The notes: generated by a model not told the origin, from the sequence alone. A DNA stretch of 64,000 nucleotides from Gerris lacustris (GCA_951217055.1 OX578284.1:32142187-32206186); one strand, 5' to 3'; numbered from the stretch's first letter, positions 34,736-47,469 are shown. Numbers and translations: made by a program.

Positions 34736-36625
34736 TGTTTGTAGATATGTACCTACTTATATAAGAAAAAAGAACATTATATTTTTATTATCACCGTAAT
34801 AAAGTTGCTAATACATTTTTTTATTATAGTGTGGATTTCAAATTAAAAACTTTTTTAAGTTTATACCGCCTTCATATATTGATTAGCACTTCATGAGCGT
34901 CTTAAGATTTCTGTTTAGCTTAGAACATGAAATATGAAAGAATAACACAAAAAATAAATAAATAACATAATAAATTACAAAAAAATAAATAATAAATAAC
35001 ATAAAAAGGAAGGAAAACAAAGTTTTATATTTGCTTATTTTTTTTACTAATCCAAGGTATCCTCAATTTTCATTCAAAGTTTGTAGCATCCACATACTTA
35101 TTATTTAGTTAATTTAGAATCTGAGGAGAGCGAATATCAGTCAAAAGTAAAAAAACGGAGATTCAGATTTGCCTACTTATTGATACTCGATATCCCCGAA
35201 TTATATTTCATTCATTGTTCTATTCTCACTACATTATATTTTTATCCACGTACTTATCATTTACTTATTTTGCGTCGTTAGTTTGTTGACTTTGCGTTAA
35301 TGTCCTTTAACTTTTAATTTTTCATAAGGCTATGAATAAAAACTTGATATCTGCGAATTCTAACTCCTATAATCCTAAAGAAACTTGAGAAAATATCCAT
35401 GTCAATGGCATTGACCATTAAAATATATTCGGATTTCTTGTCCTCGATAGATCTCAAAGTTTGATGATAAGGAAGTGAATTCTCACCAGTTTATAAATGA
35501 TTATGTTTACAGAAAATTGAAAGTTTTTTAGTAAGTCAATCATAAGTTATGAAAAAGTTTTAGAAATAATTAATTCGACTCTCCTAGCCTAGAATAGCTA
35601 GATACCAGGGATAATGGCAAACCTAGGTAGAAGAACTATGTACGTGCTTGGAAAGCTAAACGTGTTTTGAAACTCGAACTGTTTTTTGTGGATTAATTTA
35701 TTTTTTTATTAAGCCCAGCAATGCATATATTTTTTTCTTTTTCTGATAATAAATTTTCAAATCTGAAATAGACCAAAGAAATAAAATTTCCACTAACTGC
35801 GGAGCCAATATTGTCATATTGTCGGGCGTAATTTCTTATTGTTTATATTTATAACTTATACAAACATGCAAATAATAGATGGAATATCGAGCTTTCACAA
35901 AATTGTTTATTGACAGCCCGTCCAAAAAAATGTTAACATTTAAAATATTATGGTAACTGATGTATGAAATCTTTTACTGTCAAAGAAATTTTTAATTTTA
36001 AGACAAAAAACCATTTTCTTTTGTTACTCTCGGTGTACCTATAGCTTAAAAGCAAAAATTGATAAAAAGATCCTTTCTGATTGTTTGGTACGGAAAGGCT
36101 TGAGCCTGATTCCGCTCCTGGACATATAAGGACAGTTTGCAATTAATGTAGGTTTAGGGAGTGTAGGTTTAGGGTGGTTAACAAGAGTTGTAATGTATAG
36201 AAATAAATAAATGCTGACAATAGGCAATAAATGTATATAACAATAATTCCTAACTGTGATGATGATGATGATGGATATGGTTTGATGTGAAGAAGGATGG
36301 TTGAGTGTGAGTAAAGCAGTAAATTCTCTAGTTATTGTCTCTCAATCTGGCTCCGTATAATAATTAAAATTGTAACGAAATAAATTATGGTTTGATAAAA
36401 TATTAGATATCCGAATGATTAATTTATGAAAAATGAATAAGTAATAAATATTGTAAAGTAATATTACATAGTAAACTTCAAATTCAGCTTATCTCTTAAC
36501 GTGTTCGGTGGTTTAAACAAATGGTTTATCGTCAGGTTTGCAAAATGTAGTGTAGTTCTAAACAATGATCTATGAATATATCTTTCTCCTTATGGGGCTA
36601 TAGATGGCAGAACTAGGTGAAACTG
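34736..36625. other. AT-rich unassigned DNA
   Basis: No gene was recognised. A short (GAT)n run lies at 36258-36272. Open frames at 35948-36227 are short and lack motifs. Confidence 0.4.
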
Positions 36626-36627
36626 AA

Positions 36628-36963
36628 GGATTTTTTTTTTTAATTTATTGAACTTTTAAACCCAAAGACGCCGACTTCTTAGTAGGTTTGTTCATTGAAC
36701 AAACCTGGTTTGGAAGTCCAAACTCTTCACTATTGTGAGTGTTAGTCGGTAAACCATGTTTCACTTCTCCTTTTTTATCAAACCAAGAATGCTGTTCATG
36801 GTTTTCCAGGCCGAAACATGTTAGTGCTAACTCATACGGGTAGCTTCCCATTTGATTTAGCAATGCTGGGTTGACATGAAGTGGGAGCCCAGTCCGGAAA
36901 TCGAACCCAGAACTGTGTGGTCAGAGGTGGCGGTCACCATCCAACTGCTAACCGGGCCCGATG
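36628..36963 (-). mobile_element. tRNA-derived SINE with A-tail
   Basis: On the minus strand the head reads GGGCCCGGTTAGCAGTTGGA (from about 36960) with an A box in GGTTAGCAGTTGGATGG. The B box is GGGTTCGATTTCC (about 36899-36911), spaced normally, and GGACTGGGC pairs with the GCCCGG of the head as an acceptor stem would. The body runs about 270 bp and ends TTCAATAAATTAAAAAAAAA (A-run at 36631-36642). This is a good SINE; the 72-codon open frame across 36645-36863 is a by-product of its body. No target duplication could be fixed. Confidence 0.75.
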
Positions 36964-37170
36964 CTGCTTTGCCTAATTGATTGAGAGCCAACTGCTCTCC
37001 CATAGAAATTGGAGGATACTTCATGGGTTCGTGTAGCCAGGTGATGCTGATGCACTGGTTTGCCTATCTGCTACTATATACTGTAGAGTAGACTAAATGT
37101 GTTCAGTGACCTGAACATCAAACACTGATTGAAGATCAAAATCAAAATTAACATTTATCTTTTTCGGCAG
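36964..37170. repeat. Possible second SINE-like unit next to the SINE
   Basis: CCAACTGCTCTCCCATAGAA and GGATACTTCATGGGTTCGTG, ending in an A-rich GAAGATCAAAATCAAAATTA, have the composition and GGTTCG motif of a tRNA-derived unit on the + strand. The evidence is weaker than for its neighbour. Confidence 0.3.
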
Positions 37171-37737
37171 ATGCCTTGGAGTAAAGATTGATTATTGATT
37201 AGTCAAGGCATAAAGAAGTGTTTGAATTCATGACCTAAGCTCCGATACAGAGTGATAGGAAATAAGTAAGTAAAGAGAAAACTACTTGTTTGTCTTACTA
37301 TACAAAGTCAAAAGTTTGGTAAAGTCAATGATTAACCTATTGATGTAAATAAATAGTGAACTCTATATTGACTTAAACCGTTGAGCTTTAACTTATAACG
37401 CAAGTCGCTGTAGAAAACCGTCACCGGAGTCTTTAATCTTTCAATCTTACTTCTAAAAGTGGGCCGTGTAGAAGTAACAGAGCTACGAGTAAGCAGGCTA
37501 AAGCCTTCTTTAGTCTAACCTCAACTACTTAAGCTTAAAGGATTCTGCTTGAAACTTGCTCACATAAATTCACCTGCCTTCTTAACTTTCTTTTAAGTAC
37601 GTTTTCTCTTAAGGCCTCAAGTATAAATCACCTAGTTCATATCTTATATAAGAATTTCCTTAGTTTAATGTAGGTATGGTACTTATTAAATCTGGTTTTT
37701 TTATCTCTCTATCTCTGTTTACTTTCTCATATTCGTA

Positions 37738-37739
<2 letters not shown>

Positions 37740-37798
<59 letters not shown>
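37740..37798. repeat. (TA)n microsatellite
   Basis: About 29 uninterrupted TA units, ending 73 bp left of the four-module element. Confidence 0.95.
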
Positions 37799-37802
<4 letters not shown>

Positions 37803-37872
37803 CGAAAAACACACGACCGCGAATAATATATAAGCACAGAGAAATTTCTCTGAGCTTATATATATACATATA

Positions 37873-38916
37873 CAGGGTGGTCCAAAAGTCTCCCCCCCCC
37901 CCCCCTCTTAAATTTTGAACGGTTTGAGATAAATTAATGAAACTTGGGGGATCTCTACAATGCAAAGGGAAGTTTGTTTTTCATGCAATCACCCACTAGG
38001 GGCAACCACCCACTTTGCCCCCAGGCCACCCAACTTCAAAATTTCAAATTAGAGTGTATATTTTTGATAGCATATTTGGATTCTACAGTGAAAAATAATA
38101 AACTTTTACTTGAAACTTTTTTCTATTTCCAATATTTTGCCCCCTATAGGGGGGCAAAGATAGCAAAATAACCCTTACTATCATACGTTGTAAAATCTAA
38201 ACGGTTAGAGATAAATTAATGTAACTTAGGGGATCTGTACCATGTAATGGGAAGTTTGTTTTTATGTAATCGCGCAGTAGGGGCAACCTCCCATTTTGCC
38301 CCTAGACCACCTAACATCAATATTTTAACCTCGAATATATATTTTTGAAAGCAGATTTAGATTCTAAGGCAAAAAATAAAAATATTTTACTTGAAACGTT
38401 TTTTTCTATCTCCAATATTTTGCCCCCCATAGGGGGGCAAAGCTATAAAAAGGGTAGATTTCAGCGCCTGTGGGCAAAATGGTGGTTGCCCCTGCCCCTA
38501 GTACGCGAGTGGATGATTACCCACTTCCCTTTACATGGTACAGATCCCCCAAGTTTCATTACTTTATTTCAAACCGTTTAGATTTTATAACGAAGTGTTA
38601 TTTTCTTACTATTTCGGAAGGGATATTTTGCTATCTTTGCCCCCCTACAGGGGGCAAAATATTGGAGTTGGTAAAAATAGTTACAAGTAAAAGTTTATTA
38701 TTTTTCACCGTAGAATCCAAATCTGCTATCAAAAATATACTCTCCAATTTGAAATTTTGAAGTTGGGTGGCCTGGGGGCAAAGTGGGTGGTTGCCCCTAG
38801 TGTGTGATTGCATGAAAACAAACTTCCCTTTTCATGGTAGAGATCCCCCAAGTTTCATTAATTTATCTCAAACCGTTCAAAAGTTAAGAGGGGGGGGGGG
38901 AGACTTTTGGACCACC

Positions 38917-38919
<3 letters not shown>
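37873..38919. mobile_element. 1,047-bp four-module inverted element, TA-flanked
   Basis: The ends are CAGGGTGGTCCAAAAGTCTC and its inverse, flanked by TA (37871-37872 and 38920-38921). Long arms (about 37873-38170 and 38605-38919) are near-perfect inverses. Inside is a second, more diverged inverted pair (about 38187-38440 and 38460-38600) built from the same module: GATAAATTAATG, GGGGGATCT, GTACCATG, GGGAAGT, TAGGGGCAACCACCCA, TTTGCCCC and a CCCCTATAGGGGGGCAAAG block. The element thus has four homologous modules, two per strand. A related, decayed copy is at 59.1-59.8 kb. TA target and CAGGGTG ends fit the Tc1/mariner group (inferred). It encodes no protein. Confidence 0.85.

Positions 38920-38985
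<66 letters not shown>
38920..38985. repeat. (TA)n microsatellite
   Basis: About 33 TA units beginning directly at the right target TA of the four-module element. The element probably inserted at or beside an existing TA array, since TA-target elements favour such sites. Confidence 0.95.
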
Positions 38986-38988
<3 letters not shown>

Positions 38989-38989
38989 A

Positions 38990-41215
38990 TAAAGTATTTT
39001 GATTGCGCAAAACATTATTAGATATTTTGATGGATTTACACGTTCGTAGACTTTCCTGATTCCTGTGAAGTGGTTTTATATTCCAAACACCCCTCCATGA
39101 GTATGAAATATTGTAGAGGTCTCCCTTAGCCTCTAGGTTTTAAGAAAATGCTGCCACATAAATTATGTCTTACTAGAAGATTATATTTTGTTAATATGTT
39201 TTAAATAACTTATCTCTAAATAACTCGAATTCTTCCCATTTTTCATCCTGAAATCTGTAAAATTACTATTCAATATGAAATAAAACATTAGACCTAAAAT
39301 GTAAATATATACACTGATTAATTTTACAATTACCCTGTGTTAAATCATTCCCACAGAGATTTCAAATGTTTTCTTTTGTGGTTACTTAGAGATATTGCAA
39401 GTTACGTTTGCTGAAAGAGAGGTGGTTCTTTATTGCTTAGAAATACCTCTGCTTGTCCTACTGAGATGTCTATAGTCGTCGAGTGGAGTTCTTGTCATGT
39501 CTCAACAACCCTTTCTTTCCCTAGGCCACGTATTTCCTCCCTTATTTTCTTCTATAGTGCTCTTACCGTAACCTTAATAAGGCTCTTTTTTTACCTAATT
39601 TATGTGAGTTGTAACTGCGTTTATTACAACGACTTGCTCTTCTTTATACTTGAATAAGTTAGTTACTCCTACTGAAAAAAAAGATGTAATTAATTACTTG
39701 AAAAATTAAAAATAATTTTCATTTAGTCCTGAAGTTGCTTCGGGAGGAAATATTTTTAAAGGAGGTAACGTGTTGGATTTAATACCCTATAGATCTTATC
39801 GAGATAATTAGAAATAATTAACTAATTAAATAATAATAATTGAATGCATTTCCCTGATAATACCGATGAAATAAATTTATAGAGATTCTTCTTTTGAATT
39901 TTACCTTTATTCTACGTGTCGAACTGGATCGATGCGAATGCTCGCTGACTGGTAATAACCAGTAGACTGTACCAACTTTTTGGTGTACCATCACCTTCTA
40001 AAGTGTTGACATCTGGGTGCAGAACACCTTGTATGTATTATTTATGTCTGCGCGTGGGTTTGAATGTGCCATATAATATGTGTAGGTACATTTTTTTTTT
40101 TAAATCGTACATTTTAGACGTTTAAACTCCTTAACTATATATTTTCGAATTCTATTTCATCAAGTCTACCCTTTTCAAAAATGTCTATATTTAATGTAGT
40201 TTATCAAAATACAACTTCTATATGTTAAAGTATACAACTATGAAATATGGATACATTGCTATTTTTATTTTGATAATATACTCCATCTTTACAGTGCAGT
40301 AGGTTCCGTTTATCCCATTTTAACATTAATATCGTGAATTCCCATGATATTTTCACCTTCTTTCCGTAGTAATTCATCTTTCATATCATTTTACTCCGAA
40401 TTTGATTTCTTTTAATAGGATTTAAACACTTTTTTCCTTATTTAGGAATACCCTTATGGAGTATGCCCGTACAAATATAAATAAAGTATGTATAAATAAC
40501 ATTAAAGAGTCGTTATTTAAATTTAGGGATATAAGCCTCTAGTACTCAGTGATAGTAACTGTCAAGACAGCAATATCTCCTTTCACGAGATATTTTAGAG
40601 TAATATCACGGTAGTCAAAGTAATCTCGTTACAGTCACAAGAACTATCGAAAGATTTTAGATACTGATTGGCTTATTGTTTGTTAAACAAACCACTGCAA
40701 ATCAGATCTTGGAGTCAACAAGTACGATAGCTTGCTCTTAATTGTATAAATCATATTTTGTTGTCTATATCGTCTAAATATTTGAAATATGTATTTACAT
40801 TTATCATTTATATAAGAGTAGTGTACCGACGATGCATCTACAAATTTGTTTTTGCTACGCTAAGACAACCACATTTATACCAATAAAAATAAGTGTTTGT
40901 TTTGATTTGTTGGTCTTTAAATAGATATAATAACTTATCTAAATTAATTTACTTAGTTTTACTTTTTTTCTAAATATAAAATTAAGCTCGTTGCCACGAG
41001 CCTAAAGGCTCATATGTACATATATTTGTGTTGATTTTTCTTTCTGTATAAATATAGATGTCTTTCGTTCTGCGTTAACGAGTTATTACGACGAGTGTTG
41101 CCATACTGTCAAAACGCGTTTAGAAAATGCGTGTAGACTATACACTTTCACGACAGTACTATTGGGGCAACTGACGTGATAGTATTATCGCCTCTGTGTC
41201 GTGTCAAGCAACTGA
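38990..41215. other. Unassigned AT-rich DNA
   Basis: No gene, RNA or defined repeat was recognised. A small stem, GAGCCTAAAGGCTC (40998-41011), is a palindrome. An open frame of 74 codons (39433-39657) has no motif. Confidence 0.4.
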
Positions 41216-41217
41216 CT

Positions 41218-41425
41218 ACTGAAGTGTAGCCGAGTGGTTAATGTACTCGAGATCTCTCGCTTAAAACCAACGTCATTTATATGTATTTATCATATGTGGT
41301 AATGGTTCAAATCCCAGAGAAGTAAGACATGTTTTACATTTGTGAAGTGGTTGATCCCCTCCTGACCTATATTAATAAGGACGAGTAACGGGTTTGAGTA
41401 CGCATGGTCCATATCGAAATCATCG
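41218..41425 (+). mobile_element. tRNA-derived SINE
   Basis: GTAGCCGAGTGGTTAATG (A box) lies some 85 bp before TGGTTCAAATCCCAG (B box), as in a Ser/Leu-type tRNA whose variable region has expanded. Downstream, GAAGTAAGACATGTTTTAC matches the body of the SINE at 32.65 kb. The A/B box pair is good, but the cloverleaf is broken by the long insert, so this is not a functional tRNA gene. Confidence 0.65.
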
Positions 41426-43090
41426 TTTACCCAGCGATAGTATCTTACTATAGAACTAATACGTCAATCAAATCGATACAACTGTCAATTATTGTGGTAC
41501 ACTGGTACACTTTCAACAAGTATTTTTCGGACGATTATTGACATTATAATGAATATCCAACAGCTGATACAGTGGCTCTTGGCACTTGGCTGACACAGGA
41601 AACTGATGAGAGAATTATTAAAATAAAACGTATAAAAAAACCAAAGAAATAGATGGATTTGTGTTCAACAATTTTTTTAAGTTTTAAAACAACAAAATAT
41701 GAGTGAGCTATCGAACTTTTGCCTGTGATAGTAGGCGTGATGGTTATTGTTACTGCCGCAAGTACTTTGATACTGTGTTAGTACTCTCATTCTCTATTAT
41801 CTCGCCGTCGCAATAGTATAGTCGTGGGAGTAACTATAATGGAGCTTAAGAGTAAATTCGTGCTTAATTCCCAATCAGAAATAAATAATAGTTATCATCG
41901 ATTTCATCATTACATTCAACTAGCTATCACTTTTACCTCGTGACAGCTTAAGCTCTAAAATGAAAGATCTTAACTTTTCTTCAATGTTCGTACCTCACTT
42001 AAATACGAATTGATTATTATTTGTTACTTGATTACTTAATTAATTACTTAGACAATTTAATTTATGATTTATTTATTTTTATAGATGTTAAGTTAGTAAT
42101 GGGCATTTTTTATTCTTATTATTATTATTTAATTCTACTTTGGTAGATTAGAGAGGGTTCCTCATGTATTTTTCAATTATGGAAAAGGTAATGTTGAAGC
42201 TAGAGGATAAAAACTCTATTAATCTTGCAGATGCAGCTGGGTAAGCCTTGTAAGCACTCAAGCCTCATACAACTAAAAACGAAAAATGACCAAAACAATT
42301 TTATATTTTTTCTCTTGGAAGGTTAATGGTTAAAATCCTCGATCACTTTTGTATTTTGCTTAATTGCCTCATTATTTTCTTTTCCTTGTAACAGTCAATA
42401 TTTTATTTTTTCCTTAATGTGCTAATCCAAATTTCATGAACTAAGTTATGTTTTTAATGCAAAACTTCTGGGTAATCGCTGTTTTTACTTGGACGTAAAA
42501 GTGTTATTGGAACTTAGTGAATAAATAAATTTTGATCTTAGACAAGAATACGTTTCAGAGATTTTGTCAATCCCAAAATTAAATTTCTAGGTTTACAAAA
42601 TCTTTGACGTGGTCTCCTTCAGAAGGTCTAGATTTATTAGACTCCGTGGAAACCCACGCTATTCTCGTATATAGAACTTATAAAAAGAAAGTTATAAAAA
42701 GTTCACTTGGACCATAGGAAATAATTTTCTACACTTGTTTATGCCTTTTTAACATATCTATAATTTGTTAGATCATGGGTTGACATCTCCTAGCCTGCGA
42801 CAATATTTTCATTTGGTTCATCTAAGATTCTCAATAATAATCTAAAACCTTAAAAGAAATGTATTTATATAGTTCGGACAAAATTGATTGTACTTTGTAC
42901 TTGGTACTTTGGTACTTCTTTAGCTTGTTACTCCCCTACTTTTAGAACTTTTAGAACTCCCTGACTTTTAGAATATAAATGGCTGACTAAATATAACTAT
43001 TAAGACATATGTTTAGCCCCATGCACTTTCGGACAAAGGAATATCACATTCTCTATTTCATAAGGGGAATAAAAGCCTAAAGAAGAACAT
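41426..43090. other. Unassigned AT-rich DNA with a family E fragment
   Basis: 43015-43075 contains TTTCGGACAAAGGAATATCA, as in family E at 21.1 kb. The phrase CTTTAGCTTGTTACTCCCC (near 42918) recurs in the inverted repeat just downstream (43100). No gene was recognised. Confidence 0.4.
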
Positions 43091-43097
43091 TTTGTAC

Positions 43098-43160
43098 ACC
43101 TTCTTTCGATTGTTACTCCCCTCTGTTTTATTTATAAGAGAGTAACAATCTAAAGAAGTG
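43098..43160. repeat. Imperfect 20-bp hairpin
   Basis: CCTTCTTTCGATTGTTACTC (43099-43118) is inverted at about 43139-43158 (GAGTAACAATCTAAAGAAG) with about two mismatches and a 20-nt loop. Confidence 0.65.
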
Positions 43161-43580
43161 CCTCGATGGTAATAGTTATAATCTTAAATTTTTGTGTATC
43201 CACAATATAAATGAGATGCGTGTTTCAGTCTTTCGACAATTTTCAATGACAATTATACACTTTATGACTGAGTGAAGAAACAGGTGTTTAAAAGTAGAGT
43301 AGATAAGCAGGCTCTGAAATACAGATTAAGGAACTGAGAGATACCACTACCTGTGTGAAAGGTTCAGTAAGAAAGGTACATGAAATAAACTAAACTAAAA
43401 TCTTTAAAATTGCAACAACAATTGTTATATTATAATATCCGTCAATACATCCAATTTTTCAAAAGTATCCAATATTTCTAAGAATGTTCACTATAAGTTA
43501 GAGTATAATTGAATAGATTTTATTTGATTAAGTACATTTAGAGTACCTATCTTATTGCGTAAGCTTCCGCGGTTAATGTC

Positions 43581-43776
43581 ATCATTAAGTTCTAGGTCTT
43601 CCGGTGGTGACCGCATCTTGTTCAAAGAGTATTCCGACGTTTCGCCTCCTATGCTGGAAGCATCTTCAGGGTTGTAGATGTACAACTTTGAAGGTGCTTT
43701 CAGCATAGGAGGCGAAACGTCGGAATACTCTTCGAACCTGACGCGGTCACTACCGGAAGACCTAGAACTTAATGAT
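43581..43776. repeat. 196-bp near-perfect palindrome
   Basis: ATCATTAAGTTCTAGGTCTT at the left is matched by its complement ending at 43776. The arms are about 90 bp with roughly ten mismatches and almost no spacer (centre GTTGTAGATGTACAAC). Both arms carry GGCGAAACGTCGGAATACTC or its complement. The phrase for a GAAGATGC...GGCGAAACGTC block is, from memory, common near the 3' ends of some insect retroelements. The palindrome has no visible target duplication. Confidence 0.75.
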
Positions 43777-44443
43777 TTAGAGTACTTGCAACAAATGGAG
43801 TTGCTTTATGTTTTTGTCGTAAACGAGTTAATAACATATTCTTGTATTCATTTTTAATGCTGACCCGTACTGTGAAGTATTATAATTTAGTTCATGGATT
43901 TGTGTCCCTATTAGGTTGAATGTTACCTGTATATTTTGCTTTACATAGCTGAAAATTATGTGAACAGACTTTACATACTTCCACTTTAAAAATTAAAATT
44001 TTTATGGCTATTGAAAGTTAAGTTGTGTTTAGCTATCCTAAAACTATTAAATTAGATGAAAATCCAAAATCGAATTTATTATTGTTAAAGATAGTTTAAT
44101 ATCAGTTGGCAAGGCTTTAAAATCTGATTTAAAAGGGGAATAAAGCTTGGCAAGCTCTTTTAGAAGGGAATAGAACATAAATATATAATACCTATCGTAG
44201 AGAGAGGCACACTCATAGCAAATATAACAGGGATTTATGATATGATAAGCTATTGATTTTGCTATTGATGTGTTTAATATTTGGTAATATCCTACTTTTA
44301 CAATCCAGTAATAATTTTTTTACTATGAAGTTTTATTAAATTGAGTATTGAGTTCGAGTATTTTTCCTTTTTATATTAAAATAACGGAAATAAATAGTCT
44401 GTTTATATTTAGCTATTTATTTGCACATTTGTTTTATTATTTT
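43777..44443. other. AT-rich unassigned DNA
   Basis: Nothing beyond short A/T runs was seen. Confidence 0.4.
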
Positions 44444-45020
44444 ACTTCCTCCTATATGTATTATATAAAAGAAAGTATTGCGATAGTGCTTAAAACCAAT
44501 TTTGCTGGATAACACATTGTGGGCCCCCCGAGTCAAAAAAAGTTGTTTTTTTAAAAAATATTTCCTGCGTTCGTCCGTCAGTCTGTTTTCTGTAGTCTGT
44601 GTACACGCTCCCAAACAAATATTTTCGTTAATGGTTCAGACGGTCTATGAAGGTTTTTGTTACAGTAGTCAGTACAAAGGGGTGGAGCCTAAAATACAGG
44701 GCGGATTTCTATAAAATTTAGCATACATGTTTAGAAAACTCATAAAATACGGGGGGAAAACAATAGTTTGAAAACGTTTCAGACGATTTAAATTTTTAAA
44801 AAATCTAAAATGCAGTCCATTTATATACAAATCTAACCATATAAGTTTCCCCGGGAAAAATCTAGTTTCCGAGATATTAATGAAATGAATCTAAATTTTT
44901 CAATGTCGAAAACAAAAAGTTAACAACCTGTGGAAAACTTATTATTATGTTAATTAAATAAATTAAATTACCTATGTATTATGGGCTATAAATACAATAT
45001 CAATCTCTATATGAGAAAGT
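44444..45020 (+). repeat. Family A copy, full length (577 bp)
   Basis: It runs from a degenerate ACTTCCTCCTATA to TATATGAGAAAGT, the ends of the 60.8-kb copy. In between are AAAGAAAGTATTGCGATAG, AGTCAAAAAAAGTTG, CGTCCGTCAGTCTG, GGCGGATTTCTATAAAATTT, ATGCAGTCCATTTATATA and GTTTCCCCGGGAAAAATCTA. The tRNA-like stretch after this point is degenerate: no B box remains. Confidence 0.75.
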
Positions 45021-45790
45021 TTTTTTCGATTTATCGGATAGATTCTATAATATCCCTTGTGGTCTAATTTTACTTGAACACAATCTTTCTTTTCTTTTAT
45101 TTTCAAAACAAATCACGTGCTTTTAATTTAATTTAATTTATTATTAACTTTTTTCCCCTAGCCCATGTGTGTTTTTAGTTGAATACGTTTTCTTTTAGAT
45201 TTTCTTTATCTCTTTTTTGGCAGATGGTATTAGTTACAGTCGAATGAATTGTCCAATTTTAAACTTCAATAGACGTAATCACGTGTGATTTTATTTATAT
45301 CTAAATATTCAATGGTGAATTGATGAATACCATATATATTGGAGATTACGATGGCACTACACATATAAGCTAGTAATTTATTTATTTTATTTTTATTTTT
45401 ACTTATTTATTAACTCATAACCTCTTGCCACCTCTAGCTCTTGAGAGATGTGTTTAAGGAGACTTTAAAATTGAATCTATCGAAATTATGCGGCATCGCA
45501 AAACTTTCTCTAACTATATACTATGTATATAAAAAGAAGTTCGCCAATTTGTGTGGCGCGAAGCTTCTTCGAGTCCTATTACTGGACGAATGTTCACATA
45601 AGATTTGGATTGTTACTCTTCTCGGTGGAACTAATTTTTAAGCAATTATCTTGGGGCATCTTTGGGCTTCAAGCAATCTTTGGGGTCATATTTCGACGTA
45701 CCAATTTCTTAAAAATAGGATATGTATTTTTAAAGATATAGGTAAAACTAAGTTGTCTCTTGTTGTTGATATGATTCCCAGTGGGTTTAT
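45021..45790. other. Unassigned DNA
   Basis: A 66-72 codon pair of overlapping open frames (45441-45741) shows no motif. The rest is AT-rich. Confidence 0.35.
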
Positions 45791-45794
45791 ACTA

Positions 45795-46010
45795 ATTTAA
45801 GCTTTTTGTTTGTGCAATAACCTTGCGCAGAAAGATAAAATTAATATGGAATCAACAATGGGCCAATTGTGACCTACTTTGTAAATTTCATTTAAATCGG
45901 ACGGATAGATTTTGAGATATATTTTTATGATACGAGACCAAAAATGTTCTTTGATGTCTGAATTGGACATTAGAAAAAATGTGGTGCTTTGCTCCTTTGA
46001 AGGCAAGTAA
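45795..46010 (-). repeat. Family B fragment
   Basis: On the minus strand: CAGACATCAAAGAACATTTT, TGGTCTCGTATC, CCGTCCGATTTAAATGAAAT, AGTAGGTCACAATTGGCCCA. This follows the order of the copy at 33.9-34.2 kb. Confidence 0.65.
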
Positions 46011-46172
46011 AAAAAAGCCTAATCAAAATGTTTAAAAAAATATTACTGGCGCTACTAGCACTACCTAGTAGTGAACTTAATAACTATATGAGCCTTTCAA
46101 AATAGTTTAGCTCTATATATGAAATTATCGTTGCATTGTGCTTAAAAATTTCTAAATTTATGGTCGTATATA

Positions 46173-46173
<1 letters not shown>

Positions 46174-46268
<95 letters not shown>
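46174..46268. repeat. (TA)n microsatellite
   Basis: About 47 TA units, followed by a short imperfect TA tail after a G at 46269. Confidence 0.95.
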
Positions 46269-46271
<3 letters not shown>

Positions 46272-46319
46272 ATATATATAAATTAACTGTTTCCTTAACT
46301 AATTTTTGTGTTTACTAAA

Positions 46320-47180
46320 ATGGAACAAGAATATACTGAGGAAACCGTTATTTGAATAATTTTTGTCAAATTTTCCCTCACCATATACTTTAAAATTGAA
46401 TAAAGTTTGTGACGTTGTTTTGAAAATGAGTTGTACAAAAGTTTTAAAATATTTCACGTTGAATTTCTAGTGAAATAATTGACGTAGAAGAGATGAATAT
46501 TTTGCTGCTTAAGATTTTTTTTCTTATTAAAGTTAAGTAAAGTCTCCGGTGGAAAAGATAAATCAAACAAATAAGTTTTTATTTGCTTGATTTTTCCGTA
46601 AACTTTTGCAGATTAAGACTTGAATTAAAGCACAAACATGGCCCAAAACCATGATTTTATTTCCAGATAATAGGTAAGACATATTTTACACTGACGATCA
46701 GCGTAATGATGAGGTGTAAAGAATGAGAATTGGAAAACAATTTTATTCGTGATTAAACTATTTGACAATCGGAAAATGTATTGTTCCTACGCTTAAATGA
46801 AATAATTAGTATAATTAAAGTACGACTATGTCATGCTCATATAGGCTCGGGTTTTGAGTACATCGATATAATATGGAATAATTAATCAAGATTGCAAATG
46901 TTAAAAGCTTCTTTCTCGTGACTTTTACAACATGCGGTTTGTAAACTGTCATTCATTAATTCATTAATTTATATGTTAGTTGGATAATATTCCTCATTCA
47001 ATCGAGAAATGTAAATGAAATGATGTCCTAAGTGATTAAAATTGATAAATTATCAAAAATCCACAGTTCCTAATGATAAATATAGATGCTCTGGCAATGA
47101 TTATTATCAGTTTACTAATGACCAATTAAATTGATTGATTATAAATTAAGATTAATTTCGATTTAGTAGATTGCACATAT
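46320..47180. other. AT-rich DNA with a SINE-body fragment
   Basis: 46660-46705 contains TAGGTAAGACATATTTTACA, the body of the 32.65/41.22-kb SINE family without its tRNA head. Nothing else was recognised. Confidence 0.4.
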
Positions 47181-47184
47181 TGAT

Positions 47185-47360
47185 TCTAAGCTTACCGAAG
47201 TTAACGTAAGCAATGTGGTCATTCTGAATAAAGGATTTTTTGACATTTTCATGTCTTGGCTATGGCAACTCGAAAAGCGAACTTTTAAGCAACTCGAAAG
47301 CAAAGCGGTTCTTAAAAAAAAATACTTCTTGCATACGAGTCCGCAAGACAGTGAGACATT
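47185..47360. repeat. Left copy of a flanking repeat, family B edge
   Basis: 47190-47227 matches the left edge of family B (GCTTACCGAAG...GTGGTCATTCTGA). It is followed by TTTTTGACATTTTCATGTCT and CAACTCGAAAAGCG, repeated in direct orientation at 48.24 kb. TCTTGCATACGAGTCCGCAA (47327) is repeated in inverted orientation at 48325-48353. Confidence 0.55.
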
Positions 47361-47469
47361 GTCATGTTTTCGCTCTTCGTAAACTACCGACATAAAATGA
47401 AATAAAATCGGTAATTTATTCAAGTAATTGATAAAAGTAGATGGAAGATAATGTTTATTCTTATCTCCA

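Noticed and set aside
36890..36963. Functional tRNA gene on the minus strand
   Set aside because: The A/B box spacing is near normal, but the sequence continues into a 270-bp body with an A-tail. No clean cloverleaf was found.
41218..41320. Functional tRNA-Ser/Leu gene
   Set aside because: A and B boxes are good, but they are about 85 bp apart with no closable arms and a SINE body follows, so it is a SINE.
46136..46318. Open frames with IYIYIY repeats (also near 37.7, 38.8, 56.0 and 60.0 kb)
   Set aside because: These are translations of (TA)n microsatellites, not proteins.
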